Below, piece after piece: positions 11,960 through 22,325 of a stretch of 64,000 nt of DNA. Source of the DNA: Chytridium lagenaria (taxonomy: Eukaryota; Chytridiomycota; Chytridiomycetes; Chytridiales; Chytridiaceae). Below the pieces are notes generated by a model. The model searched no databases. It had not been told where the DNA came from and saw nothing but the letters and a program-made list of their open reading frames with translations. Numbering within the stretch: the first letter of the stretch is position 1; every line of letters starts with the position of its first letter. Position numbers and translations under genes: made by a program. The stretch is from the NCBI GenBank assembly GCA_025449115.1, contig JAHLKC010000066.1, positions 62,001 to 126,000 of the forward strand, in the 5' to 3' direction.

Positions 11960-12545
11960 GCATGGTTGCTCCCCAAAACCTCAACACGTTTTAGCAACCA
12001 GCTTGCTCTATGATTCTAAACTCTGCATCATTCAAGCTCACCGTAACATTGTTAGTCTCCCGCGTCACGGCGCCCTCCTCCATTCTCTTCCCACTCCCCG
12101 CGCCACGGCCGCGGACTTTTGGCTTGCTCTCCCGCTGCCAGTCTTGGTCAGACTATGACTCCTGCTGAATTTCGTGTCATTGCTCGTTTGCTTGCTTATC
12201 CTTCTTCTCCCTGTGGCTGTCTTTTCCTCCCCTCAACTCTGCCCCCTCCTGCCAGGCTCATTTGGACTTCTTTGGCGACCACATCCTCCATTGCCACGGC
12301 TCCCTTAGGCTTACTACGCGCCATCACATGGTGAGAGATGGCTTGGTTGCGCTTGCGCGTACTGCTGGCATCCCTTGCACTCCTAAACCTGAGTAATCTC
12401 TCCTCTCCTTAACCAGAGTCGCTCTCCGCCCTGCTAATGTTTTGTTCCCCATGGCGTTGGTCTGACGGGCGCCATGCTCGTATTGATATCTCTGGCACCA
12501 CCCCCCTTCAAGGCCTCCTAGGTGCGCTCTATTTCCCCTGCTGCC
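11960..12545 (+). mobile_element. Decayed LINE-type reverse transcriptase C-terminal relic
   Basis: Fragments spread over all three plus frames match the tail of a non-LTR retrotransposon polyprotein family. In order I see QHVLATSLL, RHGALLHSLPTP (the GA..L..LP motif), MTPAEFRVIARLLAYP, CQAHLDFFGDHILHCHGS (the D.FGDH...C zinc-binding motif), RHHMVRDGLVALARTAGI, RPANVLFP and then RIDISGTTPLQGLL. Frame changes and stop codons occur between these blocks, more densely than in neighbouring genes. No RT catalytic core (YxDD) or endonuclease is seen, so this is a truncated or eroded copy. The family assignment rests on motif order only. Confidence 0.55.
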
Positions 12546-13360
12546 GTCCTTGCTCGTGAGCACCAGAAATGCCTGAAAAGTTCCGCGTGTGGTTATGTTT
12601 TCATTCCCTTTGTTTTTTAATTCCTTTGGTCATTTGGGACCTGCGGCGGTTTCTTTGTTGCGACGCCTCCAAAGTGTTTATCAACAACAACACGAGCTTC
12701 TTTGTGAGGAGGCTCGTGTTGCCTAGCGTCAGCTGTTGGCGCGTTATTCTTTTACCTTTGCTTCATTCTTTTTCTTTCTTGTAACGCAAGCACTCTTTAT
12801 TTTTCAAAACGCTATTTATTAGATAAGAAAGAGGCAACATGCGCATGTTTGTTAGAACAATGTGAACCTTTAAAAAACATTATAAAAATAACATCATTGC
12901 TCACAACCAGCGCTGCCCAACTTCCAAGCTGCTGTTCTTCACATTTTTCGGTGAGTATCTTATAGGAAGACGTAGTACAAATAGAATTTGAGCCATATTC
13001 ATGGTGAAGGGTTGAGTAGCCAATGAGGAGGGGTTGAGGGTCAAGGGTCAAGGGTCCAGTCGTCGGTTCGATTTCGTCCAATCAAAAGGGTCGAAGGGTC
13101 AGAGGGTTAACGGTCCAAAGGGTTGTTCGGTTGCGGTAATAGATGTTCCAATTCTTCGGTGTCGTGGATATATGAAACACGCCCACGGTAGCGGAAATGA
13201 CCAGGGGGGTGCTACAATTTTCTCATATTGCACTCCAAAAATAATGTCCGCCCCGACTTCATTTCACCATCCCATCCAACACCGTCGCCCTCCCTCGCAG
13301 CAGTCCCTACCATTCCGCCACTCCATTACAAGCCTCAAGTGCATCCTATGATGCCTTCGA
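12546..13360. other. Spacer with GGGTCAA-type short repeats
   Basis: Most of this stretch is unremarkable AT-rich DNA. At about 13026-13125 there is a purine-rich cluster of GGGTCAAG/GGGTCGAAGGGTC motifs, directly upstream of the transposase-like gene. It could belong to the left end of the proposed element. No gene is seen. Confidence 0.4.
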
Positions 13361-16300
13361 GCAAAGCACCGACCACCATCCACGCGGACGAAGCCGAAAT
13401 GATTTCAATGGTTACCGAAACCGACACCGTCGGCATTGACGACGGAGTTCTCCAACTTCCTTCCAGCGTTGATAAGTTAATGAATCTTCCTGAAGAAGAT
13501 GACGAGGACATGGACGAAGACCTGATGAAGGATGTCATGGAGGAGGAATTGATAAGGAGTAAGGTAAATTAGTTTTCTCTGGTGAATGGCTAATCCATAA
13601 GACTGCCGCATACGACAAAACCAAAACGGATAAGGAAAGATGCAGCAGGGCTCGCGCATCAATTCACCAAACTGAGTTCCTGAAGGCTGCAAAGAGCGTC
13701 TTATCCGAAATGGGGAAGGCAAAGGAGATGTTGCCGTTCCATCTGGACCGCTAGACTTCCAAGCCGTAAAAGTTTTTCCAGGATGTGCATGAAAAGACTC
13801 TTTATTGTACATCCTCAGGAGCAATATGAGGTGACTTTTTTAACTAATTTCAATACTAATGAACATAGGATTTAAAAGACTTTAAGTTTTCATGCCCGTT
13901 CTGCAAAAAAGTGTTGACGAAGAAAGGTTACCGGAACAGCATCCGAATGGTGTACGACCTCGACGATGTCGCTTACGTTATCATCGCACAGCTGGAGTGT
14001 GCCTCAAAGCCTCTATGTTCTGGATACGACGCAAAGTCGCCCGCCAAGTTTGGAATCTGCGACACAAGACTTTTAACGCAGCTTCCGCTATATGTGCAAG
14101 AAGGTAATTCTGATTTGATTTTTATTCTTCTTTAACTTAAAAAGATCTTGCCGTGTTGATGTCCACTCAAAGTGGCATCACAAGGCAGCTTCGTGATTTT
14201 ATTGTGAGCAACCATTTTAAAGTAGGAACTAATGGTCTTTTTAAAATAATAAGAAGTAAGTTTCTCCGCCATGCAAGCATAAAGCAGTTTCTAACATTCT
14301 TCCAGACCTTTACTTCGATCGTTTTATTCGTTGTATGATGTCTTATACTCGGCATTGGGAAACACGTACCGCCAAATCATCGGAAGTTTGTCCATCTTCG
14401 ACGACAACGCCGCGCGAAGGGGAGCCGCCAGCATCATCCATATCACGGCAAACCACATTGTCGATGAAAAATCCAGCAAAGACAGAAAGGAGGGGCGAAA
14501 TATGGAAGAAACTGTTTTCTTTTCGTGAAACAGAACCGTTCAACTTTGTCCAAGGATCAACATCTATTCTTCAAATCTGTTTTGACGAAGAAGGGTAAGG
14601 TACTTTGCATTTTATTATCCACTTACCGCTTTAATTTAAAGTTATCATGGCCAATGGCCATCTCTCTCATACCTACGAAGTTTGATTCCAGCGTTGACCA
14701 AAATTTCGAAGATGCCGGAAGTAGGGAGCAGGGTTATGGCACTTCTAAAAGGTAAAGCATTTTGTCTCGCAAAATAATAATGTAATGATAGGCTCCACAA
14801 TTGCATTTGACGTCAGTCACAAAGCTAATAATTTAAATCAAGTTCGGCAACGCAAAGACTATAAAGGTGTTGGTGAGAAGAAGAATGTGAAGGTGGCTAT
14901 CGGCACTTTATTGTGCATGAACGAATATAAAGAGGTCCTATCATATGTAAGTTAATTCATGTATTTTACTTATAGTTACTTAAACTGGCTTGAAGGCTTC
15001 GTTGATGACGTTAAAAAACGACGAGCTGAAGTATCACCTGAGCAAGTTAAAGAATAATCGGGATTGCCATGGATTAGGTGATCCCAAAATCGTGTTTCCG
15101 TTAGTTTTTTTTTTCCTTTGGGTTCAGCGTCGCGTTGAAAGTAATATTTTTATTTCTTTTATTTTTAGGACAACTGCAAATCCTTTCGAAGGCCAATAAA
15201 AGAAGTTTTCCCAGAAGCTATTGCGTTTCAAGACCTGGCTCATATCGAAAATCGGATTTTTGAAACGTTTAAACGATCAAGCTCTTTCCACGGTCAAGCC
15301 ATGCAGAAATTGAAGGCTTGTTTTTACACGAAGAAAAACATCGACGAGGGCGGGAAGAAATTTGTGGTTACAGCCATGCAAGTGCCAATTTTCATCAAGT
15401 CTGAATTGGAAGCATTTCAAAATCAGTAAGTGCCGCTCTTGCTTCGTTATTTTAAAAAAACGTAGCTATTCAAAGTACGATCTTTTTACCGAAAGAACTG
15501 CAGCCGCATTCGAAAATGTTTACAAGCACCTTACAGATCACGACTGTCTTTCTTGGCCCACAGGATTCAAGACATATATTGTCACAGGTTAAAATCTACG
15601 TCCTTCATAAAGCTGAAAATGTTTGTTTATTTGTAGATAACAAAAAGAAGATCATGGAGATACAAGGAACGTCAAAATGCGAGCGCATCCACCTAGACAT
15701 GATTGAATACTTTTTTAAGGTTGGCTAACCCATATTGATTTTACTTAACTTACATTAATTCATACGTTTTTAGTGCCCCGTGTCGCCGTCCACATTCGAA
15801 AACCGATTTTTACATTTTTTACGGAAAAAAATATTATCGCCGGTGCCGTAAATAGGGGGATGCTTTTCTGAAATTTGCCGGGTCTGGGTTACGCTCCGCC
15901 TTTTGATATCGAATATATTTCGATTTTGCAAACAAAAGACTGCATCTGAAGGCTCCGCTTCCTCAATGGCCAACACCACCGCAAGGAATCTCGAATTTCG
16001 ATTGCTATGATGTTCCTCCGGAATTTCGGGAAAGGTTGAAGGATTTGTTGTGAATCGAGAGACTTTATCGAATGCTCTACATGTAACTCACATACATCAT
16101 GCGGGTAATTGGAAATTTCCTTTTTTGTTTTAAGACTTACCGACTGCTTGTTTCTAATTTATCTTTTTCTAAAAGGTCTCAAGGAAGAGGAAGACCCGCT
16201 CACGTACGAGGATTCTTCTGTACCCGCGGCTTCCGTCCCCATCGCTTCTGTCGCCACGACTTTGGTTCCCATGGCTTTCGCCCCTTTGACCTCGGTATCT

Positions 16301-18018
16301 GTGGAACTCACGTCTCCACATCCCACCGCCGCATTTGTTGTTACAACCCCGCTCACATCAGCTCCATTGGCTCCTACACTTGAACAAGCCAATCTTCTAC
16401 TCTCAATTCCGAAACATTGCCGTCAGAAGCATCTTCTTTAACAGAAGCGACACCGCCGTCCCCACGTTCCGTCCACCAACTCCAAGAAAATGATTTGCTC
16501 GATTTACAATTGTGTCGCGACGATGAATCCGAATTACTTTCACCTCCCCCGCATTTTGCCTTATTCGACATCGAGTCCGAATTTCGTGTCCCGCCATCTA
16601 GCACTGAGGATAATTTGGATTGGACAGGAAGATTACTTAAACGACCAGGGCCTGATGATGAGGGTGGACAGCGGGATAGTGTTTATGTTCCGCGAAAACG
16701 GCAGATGCCAATGCTCTCGACAGCATCCGTTGAAAGTCGGTATTTTTGGAAGAAAAGAACATTCCTGTTTCTGAAGCTGACTTCATTTAATGAGTAAGTT
16801 TTGCTTTTCTCCTATTTATTAAAACATTTGCCTGATCACGCTTTCGAAATTTAGGAATGAGTATAAGTTAATGGCAAATATTCTGGGCCAAATGAAGATT
16901 CCGATTATTGGTACAAATCCCGAGTTGATGGACGACGAAAGGTAAAGTGGTTTAAAACGATTTTTAACTCACATTTGTAGTAAAAAACTTTCATGTCTTT
17001 GTGGAATGTTGGATTCATGAATGATCGTAAAAACATTAGAAAGCTTGCGTCGATGGAGATAGCTGCTCAATTTTTGAAGCAATATGGAAATCTACAGAGA
17101 AAGTGAGTTTTTTTTTAATTTTTTTTTTTTAAAAAAACCAACGATAATTTACAATTCCCGTGATGTTTGCCTTGCACCGCAGACGGCGGAGCGATCGACT
17201 TTTCGAGCGAAGCTTCAAGCAACAAGCATTGAAACCGACATATTGGGTCATTCAAGAATTCGTAACATACAAGGTATCAACTCTGGTTAAACTACATTTA
17301 ACATGCATAATTATATTAATATTACAGTCTCTCAAAAACCACAAGATACCAAACGGCCTCTATTACCCCGTCAGCCTGGCCGAGATTCTGCTGGCTCTAC
17401 CAACTTCTTCCGTAATCAAGAATTTCACGTCACTCACCTTCCGAACTTCAATCTACCTTTGCCCAATTCCACAAGCCTCCACTGTCTCATTATCACATGC
17501 ATCAGCAAGCACACCAACGGGATGATTTTTATGCGCCGCACACGTTACCTATGCCCCAACATCAGCATCAGCAAAAACCTTGGGAACATACCTTTTATCC
17601 GCCTCCGCGTCATCCGTCACTGCCTCCACTCCAGTACCAGCCTCAATTACCAGACGAGATGCATGCAACGCAGTCGCGGCTTCCACCCCAGCACTTCCAC
17701 CAGCGTAGATCGAACGAGATGCTGTTTGCGCCACGTCAGCAGTTACCTCCGTCTCAACATCACCCACAGCAAACACCTTGGGATGTCATGAATTATCAAC
17801 CAACATCCTATCTACAGGAGCAAATCGATGGTCGCCGCAGCCAACGGATTGAAATTGGACAGCCACGGCAAATCGATTCGCGCCGAAGATCCGATGGCGG
17901 ACTATGTAAACGTTGCGGGGTGCAGCAAAAAGGGCATCCTAAGTTTAATTGCTCGGACGGAATTCTCCGGCAAGACGTATCCGTTGTTTTCCCCATCGTG
18001 CCACGCGGAACTGGATAG
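13361..18018 (+). CDS. Transposase-like protein: zinc cluster, RNase H-like motifs, zinc knuckle
   Basis: This is an intron-rich gene resembling a fungal family (basidiomycetes, chytrids) that combines a zinc-binding N-terminus with a DDE/RNase H-like core. I cannot name the family with certainty. Exon 1 (from ATG 13361/13364) is acidic. A cysteine segment follows (SCPFCKKVLTKKGYRNSIR, VYDLDD, LECASKPLC; exon from 13869), then TQLPLYV and STQSGITRQL, as in that family. The core has FDVSHK (Asp codon at 14809), MNEYKEVLSY, DELKYHLSKLK, DNCKSF (Asp codon at 15169), FQDLAHIENRIFETF, TDHDCLSWPTGF and GTSKCERIHLDMIEYF. A Pro/Ala-rich linker, a QH-rich region and a CCHC-like knuckle (CKRCGVQQKGHPKFNC, about 17908-17955) close the protein. 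At least eight introns and several frame slips make the exact product uncertain. It may be two genes, the first ending at 16053. Confidence 0.68.
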
Positions 18019-18514
18019 AATCATTTACTTTCCGAAAGTTTGGCATGAGAAAAGCTCGAAGGGCTCGACGTCAACTATCGTGGAGCTTCTCGACAATGTG
18101 TTCAAGAAGGTGCACAACATTGACGTTCTCGATCTACTTCGTAAGCTGAAAAAGACGGCGGTGTTGCAGACCAGGCTAGGCTCATGGAAGTTATTTGCAT
18201 ATTTCGGAAAAAAAATGGATATTCGACAGATGTGGATAGTGAAGACGAAGGGTTTGGATGAGAGGAGATATGATGGAAGTAGGGACAAGCAGGGGCTTCA
18301 CGGCATCAAGACGTCCGTCATTATTATCAAGACGTCGACGCTTTACAAGATTACTCTTATAATTATGAAGAATAATAAATTACTTCTTTCATCTGATTGG
18401 ATATTTATTTGTTCTTTATGTTCTTTAGCTTCATTGTTCTTTTGTTCATCCAAAATTCCAGTCAAGGGAGCCCTTGACCGCTTTTTTAATTACATAAAGA
18501 CCTTTTGTACTTAA
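17828..18514 (+). CDS. Overlapping open frame, possible continuation of the transposase-like gene
   Basis: A 228-codon frame overlaps the zinc-knuckle frame by 191 bases. Its middle (FPKVWHEKSS, IVELLDNVFKKVHNIDVLDL, RKLKKTAVLQTRL; about 18030-18180) looks protein-like. The last 60 codons, rich in I, L and F, do not. A frame slip near 17990 joining the knuckle frame to this one would extend the upstream protein to about 18370, where AATAA signals begin. I do not recognise a domain, and an independent gene is less likely. Confidence 0.3.
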   Translation: MVAAANGLKLDSHGKSIRAEDPMADYVNVAGCSKKGILSLIARTEFSGKTYPLFSPSCHAELDRIIYFPKVWHEKSSKGSTSTIVELLDNVFKKVHNIDVLDLLRKLKKTAVLQTRLGSWKLFAYFGKKMDIRQMWIVKTKGLDERRYDGSRDKQGLHGIKTSVIIIKTSTLYKITLIIMKNNKLLLSSDWIFICSLCSLASLFFCSSKIPVKGALDRFFNYIKTFCT

Positions 18515-18587
18515 TGTTCATTATAAATCTATTTTTAGAGTACCATTGCCTTTTTTACATTATTAAATACATTATTCTTCATCCGAT

Positions 18588-19837
18588 ATGGAGCATTCTG
18601 TTAACGACGCTCTTTCCAGCTTCTTTACGCTGTGCGGCGACACCACGAACGCGGTTAACAGAAACTTAACGTTTCTCGCATACGTCAGGAAATCCGTTGA
18701 CGATAAAGCCGACAATAGATCCCTCGATGATCAGATTGCTATGATCAAGAAATGGGGAAGTGAGAAAGGGTGAATATTAATATTAATTATTGATGGTACC
18801 GTCACGATTCTGATCTATTTACTTAGCTTCAACATTCTTCCACGCCACTTCTCTGATTTAGCTTCTGGTGCGTCAACAACACGGAAAGGGCTTCAACAAG
18901 CGTTGGACCTCGTGTTGTCAGACAACAGCATTGCAGGAATTGCTGTTTACCGACTTGACAGGCTTTCTCGCAACACATGCCATGCTTTGGGTATCATTCG
19001 GGATCTTGTCGGTAAGGCTTTTATTGTTGTATAGATAAACCTAATAACTTTTCATTTTAGAAAAAGACAAAACTTCGTGAGCGTCTCGGAAGAAGGATTG
19101 GTGTTTGGACCCATCGCAAATGAGTCAGAAGAGGTTTCTGCAACAACACACCTTCTGGTTAAGTGTTTATTTGCAGAAATTGAGAGACTCAGCGCAATGA
19201 AGGTTATTATATTTCTTATTTAAATTATTGAATTGTGTTTTAGAGAACAAAGGACCACTCAACCGCACGGAGGCAACAGGAAATCGGGCAGTCGAGGTAC
19301 TCTCCTTTCGGATTTCTATTTGCCGGAACCTTTGGGAACTCGGAACGTTACGCATTTGAGTCAACAGTTTTAAAGGATCGCACCGAAGAGAACGGATTGC
19401 AAGAGCCGTTGCGTTTAGTTCCGCATAACGGTGAGGCGGAATGCGCTCTTCACGGAGCGGCTTTTATGATATCCTGTTACGCGAAAAAAAAATTTGGCCT
19501 GCCCCTCGTCACGTCTTAAGTTTCTTGAAGGTAAAAGGGATATATAAAAACTACAGAAAGACAGGTAAGGTAGAACTTCTGACCTATCTATTTTTATTTG
19601 ATAGATTATACTAACAAAAATCTTGCAGGGGGAGATGCAAGTGGATTCGTGAGGTTGATAAAGAAATTTTTCGTTATCAACTATCTACCGTATCCAAGAC
19701 ATCCGTTGCAGTTGAGATCGCTAAAAGGTTAACAGGTAAGAGTTTTAGGAAATATCAAAAATAAATCTAATAAGAATCTATGTTTAGATGATCTTGATGA
19801 GTCGCCTCTTATGAGCGACGACCGCGAGATGGATTAA
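18588..19837 (+). CDS. Intron-containing serine recombinase (resolvase/invertase fold)
   Basis: This encodes a site-specific recombinase that would cut DNA through a 5'-phosphoserine. Six exons fit: 18588-18769, 18827-19011, 19061-19202, 19244-19564, 19629-19735 and 19788-19837, with GT...AG introns of 40-65 nt. The catalytic set is complete: Tyr32, Arg34 and nucleophile Ser36 in AYVRKS, Asp71 and Arg80 in HFSDLASGASTTRKGL, and Asp105, Arg106 and Arg109 in VYRLDRLSRN. The long helix E region follows (LFAEIERLSAMK), then a recombinase-type DNA-binding segment (YSPFGFLFAG, RLVPHNGEAECALHGAAFMI, VLSFLKVKGIYKNYRKT). The protein is about 330 residues. That is longer than a small resolvase and shorter than a phage large serine integrase, and I see no zinc ribbon. 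Slips sit at A-runs (19069, about 19485) and the GGGG at 19629. It lies 570 bp downstream of the transposase-like gene on the same strand. Confidence 0.85.
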
Positions 19838-20111
19838 TAACTTTTTTTACGTTTTTTTCTTTCTGCTCTATTTCATTTTGTACTGAAGTAACAACAATGA
19901 TTCTATGGCAAATACATTTGAAAATAGAGAGCCTTTTTATTTAAACCGTCTATATTTATTATATGTATATCTTCATCTTTTTTTTTCTTTTTTTTTCCTA
20001 AGTCAATGCCTTCACGTCTCCACCGTGCTGGATCAATTTCCGCCGATCCGAACTACTCGTCTACGCAGGATTACCGCTGGATTGCAAAAATTGAGGATTT
20101 TTAGGAATTTC

Positions 20112-20137
20112 TGGCGGAAAATGTCGTTTTTCCGCCA
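20112..20137. repeat. Perfect 10-bp inverted repeat (hairpin)
   Basis: TGGCGGAAAA, a 6-nt spacer, then TTTTCCGCCA form a perfect stem 275 bp downstream of the recombinase stop. It lies in non-coding DNA. It could be a recombination site, a terminal structure of the element or a transcription-end hairpin. Function is unknown. Confidence 0.6.
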
Positions 20138-20161
20138 TTTTTCCATAGAGCGGGGTTGTGG

Positions 20162-20199
20162 CGACGTCTACACCAATCGGGCTGATGTCGACGTCTACA
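20162..20199. repeat. Direct repeat of CGACGTCTACA
   Basis: The 11-mer CGACGTCTACA occurs at 20162-20172 and again at 20189-20199, 27 bp apart, just right of the hairpin. Each copy contains the palindrome GACGTC. A crossover-site or binding-site role for the neighbouring recombinase is possible but untested. Confidence 0.5.
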
Positions 20200-22119
20200 T
20201 GTAAAATTTCACCCATTTTTCTTTTCCCTGAAAAATAATAAAAAAATTTAAAAAAATCATAACCAGATATGGGACGTGGTTCCATCCCTCCCAAGTCCCA
20301 ACCCTATACATCATCACCTCTCAAAACGGACCAGCCCTTATTTATTTTCAAAAAACGTAATACATATTTAAAATTTATAAGAGCTCACTCTCGTCAACAG
20401 TCAAAACCTCACAGGGACAAGAGGTATTTTTGCTTAGTGTGCGCTGGGCTGTCTTTTGATTGATATGGGGCGTGGAAATGGGGGAGGGAGGGAGGCACGT
20501 TTTCACGAATGGTGAGATTGGCATCCCATATTGGTGTGTGTGTGTGTTAATTTGGTGGGCAAGGTAGTAAGTAGTCAGGTAAGGTTGGTCAGTGTCAAGC
20601 AAGTCAAGCAATCGACCCGTCATTATCATCATTCATTATCTTTGTGTTTCGGATTAAAGTATGAGGGGAATGAGGGGAATAATGGGAGATGGGCCGACCG
20701 AGATGATCCACTATCCACCACCAAGCATGACTAACTTATAAGATTGTCATTATCATTAAAACAATAAGTTATACATTCCTTGGTATGTAGGTAAATATTC
20801 ATTTAATAATTAATATTTATTTATTATGTTTTGGAATTAAACAACCCCATGCAAGAGAAACTAAAGCTATGTTTTATACCCAATAAATATTTAATAGGAA
20901 GGATATAAAGGATATAGAGGGATGTAATCATTCCTATTGGTTGTATCTGTAATCATTCCTATTGGCTATATTTGCACCAATCAGTAACAAGCATTTGAGA
21001 AGAAATATAAAAGAGAAGAAAGGAGAAAGAAAGAAGAAGGGTTTTATTTAATTTGTTTCAAAAAAGATGAAATAAATTAATAATAATTATGTAAAAGATG
21101 GTGAAACATTCCTTGTATAACACACGGCTTGGCCCTGATCGAAAACAGAATAAGGCTTTGTGTCACTACCACTTTCTTCATTTATTCCATTTAATAAATC
21201 ATCCAAATTGTACCTACCTAAAATGAGGTAATAATAATATATATATTATTTTATAGGGATATTTATAGGCGCATTTCTGGGTGCGCTATTAACTTATAAA
21301 TGTGTTTCTAATTCCGGTCACCTTGTTCTTCAATCACGATAAAAGAAGGCGTATCATTACTTTAACAGAATGAGAGAAGGATGAAGGAATAATGGGTTCA
21401 TGTGTTGTTTGAATCGAGGATACCATTGTAAGTGGGAGGGAGGGGCTATTCTTTATTGTGTTTGTACGTGATTGGAGGTTGATAAAGTATATTTCCATAA
21501 TGATGATGTACAGGAGGCACGGCTGGACGTTTGCAATATGGGTAATGTGCGGCTATATTATTATTTATTTATTACTGGATTCATCCCTCTCTCACTCAAC
21601 AACTCGATCGAGTATTTACTTATTTATTAGTTGGCGCTACCTACCTACCTAGTAGCATCGCCTCAAACATTCATAGTCAACAAAAAATAAACGGCGTTCT
21701 GGATGGTTAATAATTACTAAATATATAATTACTCTATTAGAAAATGAGTGTGAGTGAGGTGGATGTCTTTAAAATGAAGTCAAGGAAAGAATGGACAAGA
21801 GCGCCTTTGACCGCAAGTATTATTAATATAATTTAATTTGTCTTTAGAAGGAATTATTTAATTAAAAAGAAAAAGGGAGAAACAACACGTCCTTGTCACT
21901 GATTGGTTGATTTTAGAATTTATATTTTAAGACTCCGATGATGATGAATTGATGATATATTTATTTATTCCATCCATCAATCAAAAGGGACCATGCTCCA
22001 TTCAGCAACATCATTGGCATTTGATTGGTTAGTATTTTGTATAACATGAGCATTATATATTATTATTGTTGCAGAATGGAAAGGGAATGAATGAGAGAGA
22101 GGGAGATAGAAAGAATGAG

Positions 22120-22160
22120 AAGAAAAAGAAAAAGAAAAAGAAAAAGAAAAAAGAAAAAAG
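22120..22160. repeat. (AAAAAG)n microsatellite
   Basis: A run of AGAAAAAGAAAAAG-type hexamers just upstream of the first cyclin-like gene. Confidence 0.8.
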
Positions 22161-22182
22161 ATAAAATACATATCCCTCTCAC

Positions 22183-22194
22183 TATATATATAAA
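22183..22194 (+). promoter_or_regulatory. TATA-box-like element
   Basis: TATATATATAAA lies about 130 bp before the ATG at 22326, a plausible distance for a core promoter with a short 5' leader. This is based on sequence resemblance only. Confidence 0.4.
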
Positions 22195-22325
22195 TATGTA
22201 ATGCTTCACCTCTTTTCTTTTAGTCCTTTTTTATCATTCAACAACGTACTTGGTGTATTTTATCTTTATCGTTAGTTTACAAAAAAAGTATATGACCTGC
22301 TGTACCTGCTCTGTTCCTTACCGTC

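Larger units (their letters stand above)
13200..20200 (+). mobile_element. Candidate composite element: transposase-like gene plus serine recombinase
   Basis: Two adjacent co-directional genes of DNA-mobilisation type lie in a roughly 7 kb block between a LINE relic on the left and AT-rich non-coding DNA on the right. Both have closely spaced short introns. I could not identify terminal inverted repeats, a target-site duplication or attachment sites with confidence, so the limits given are nominal. The GGGTC-motif cluster (13026-13125) and the hairpin with duplicated 11-mer (20112-20199) are the only structures near plausible ends. That these genes move together is inference from proximity and function class. 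Confidence 0.45.
19838..22325. other. AT-rich non-coding region
   Basis: About 2.5 kb of strongly AT-rich DNA with no supported gene. It contains the hairpin and 11-mer repeat near 20.1-20.2 kb, a short direct repeat (GTAATCATTCCTATTGG at about 20926 and 20950), and an AAAAAG-type microsatellite ahead of the cyclin-like gene. Confidence 0.5.

Noticed and set aside
13040..13090. tRNA-like B box (GGTTCGATTTC)
   Set aside because: The flanking bases do not form a T-arm stem or acceptor stem, and no A box is found upstream.
13026..13125. Telomeric repeat array
   Set aside because: The motifs are irregular and differ from TTAGGG. The locus is internal between genes.
13361..18018. Fanzor/TnpB-like nuclease next to a serine recombinase (IS607-type arrangement)
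   Set aside because: I looked for the RuvC-like motifs and the CPxC zinc pair of TnpB/Fanzor. The cysteine cluster is N-terminal and the order fits another family.
18588..19837. Possible bacterial contamination or a phage integrase fragment
   Set aside because: Five short GT...AG introns are needed to join the domain, and the flanks are fungal, so a bacterial contig is unlikely.
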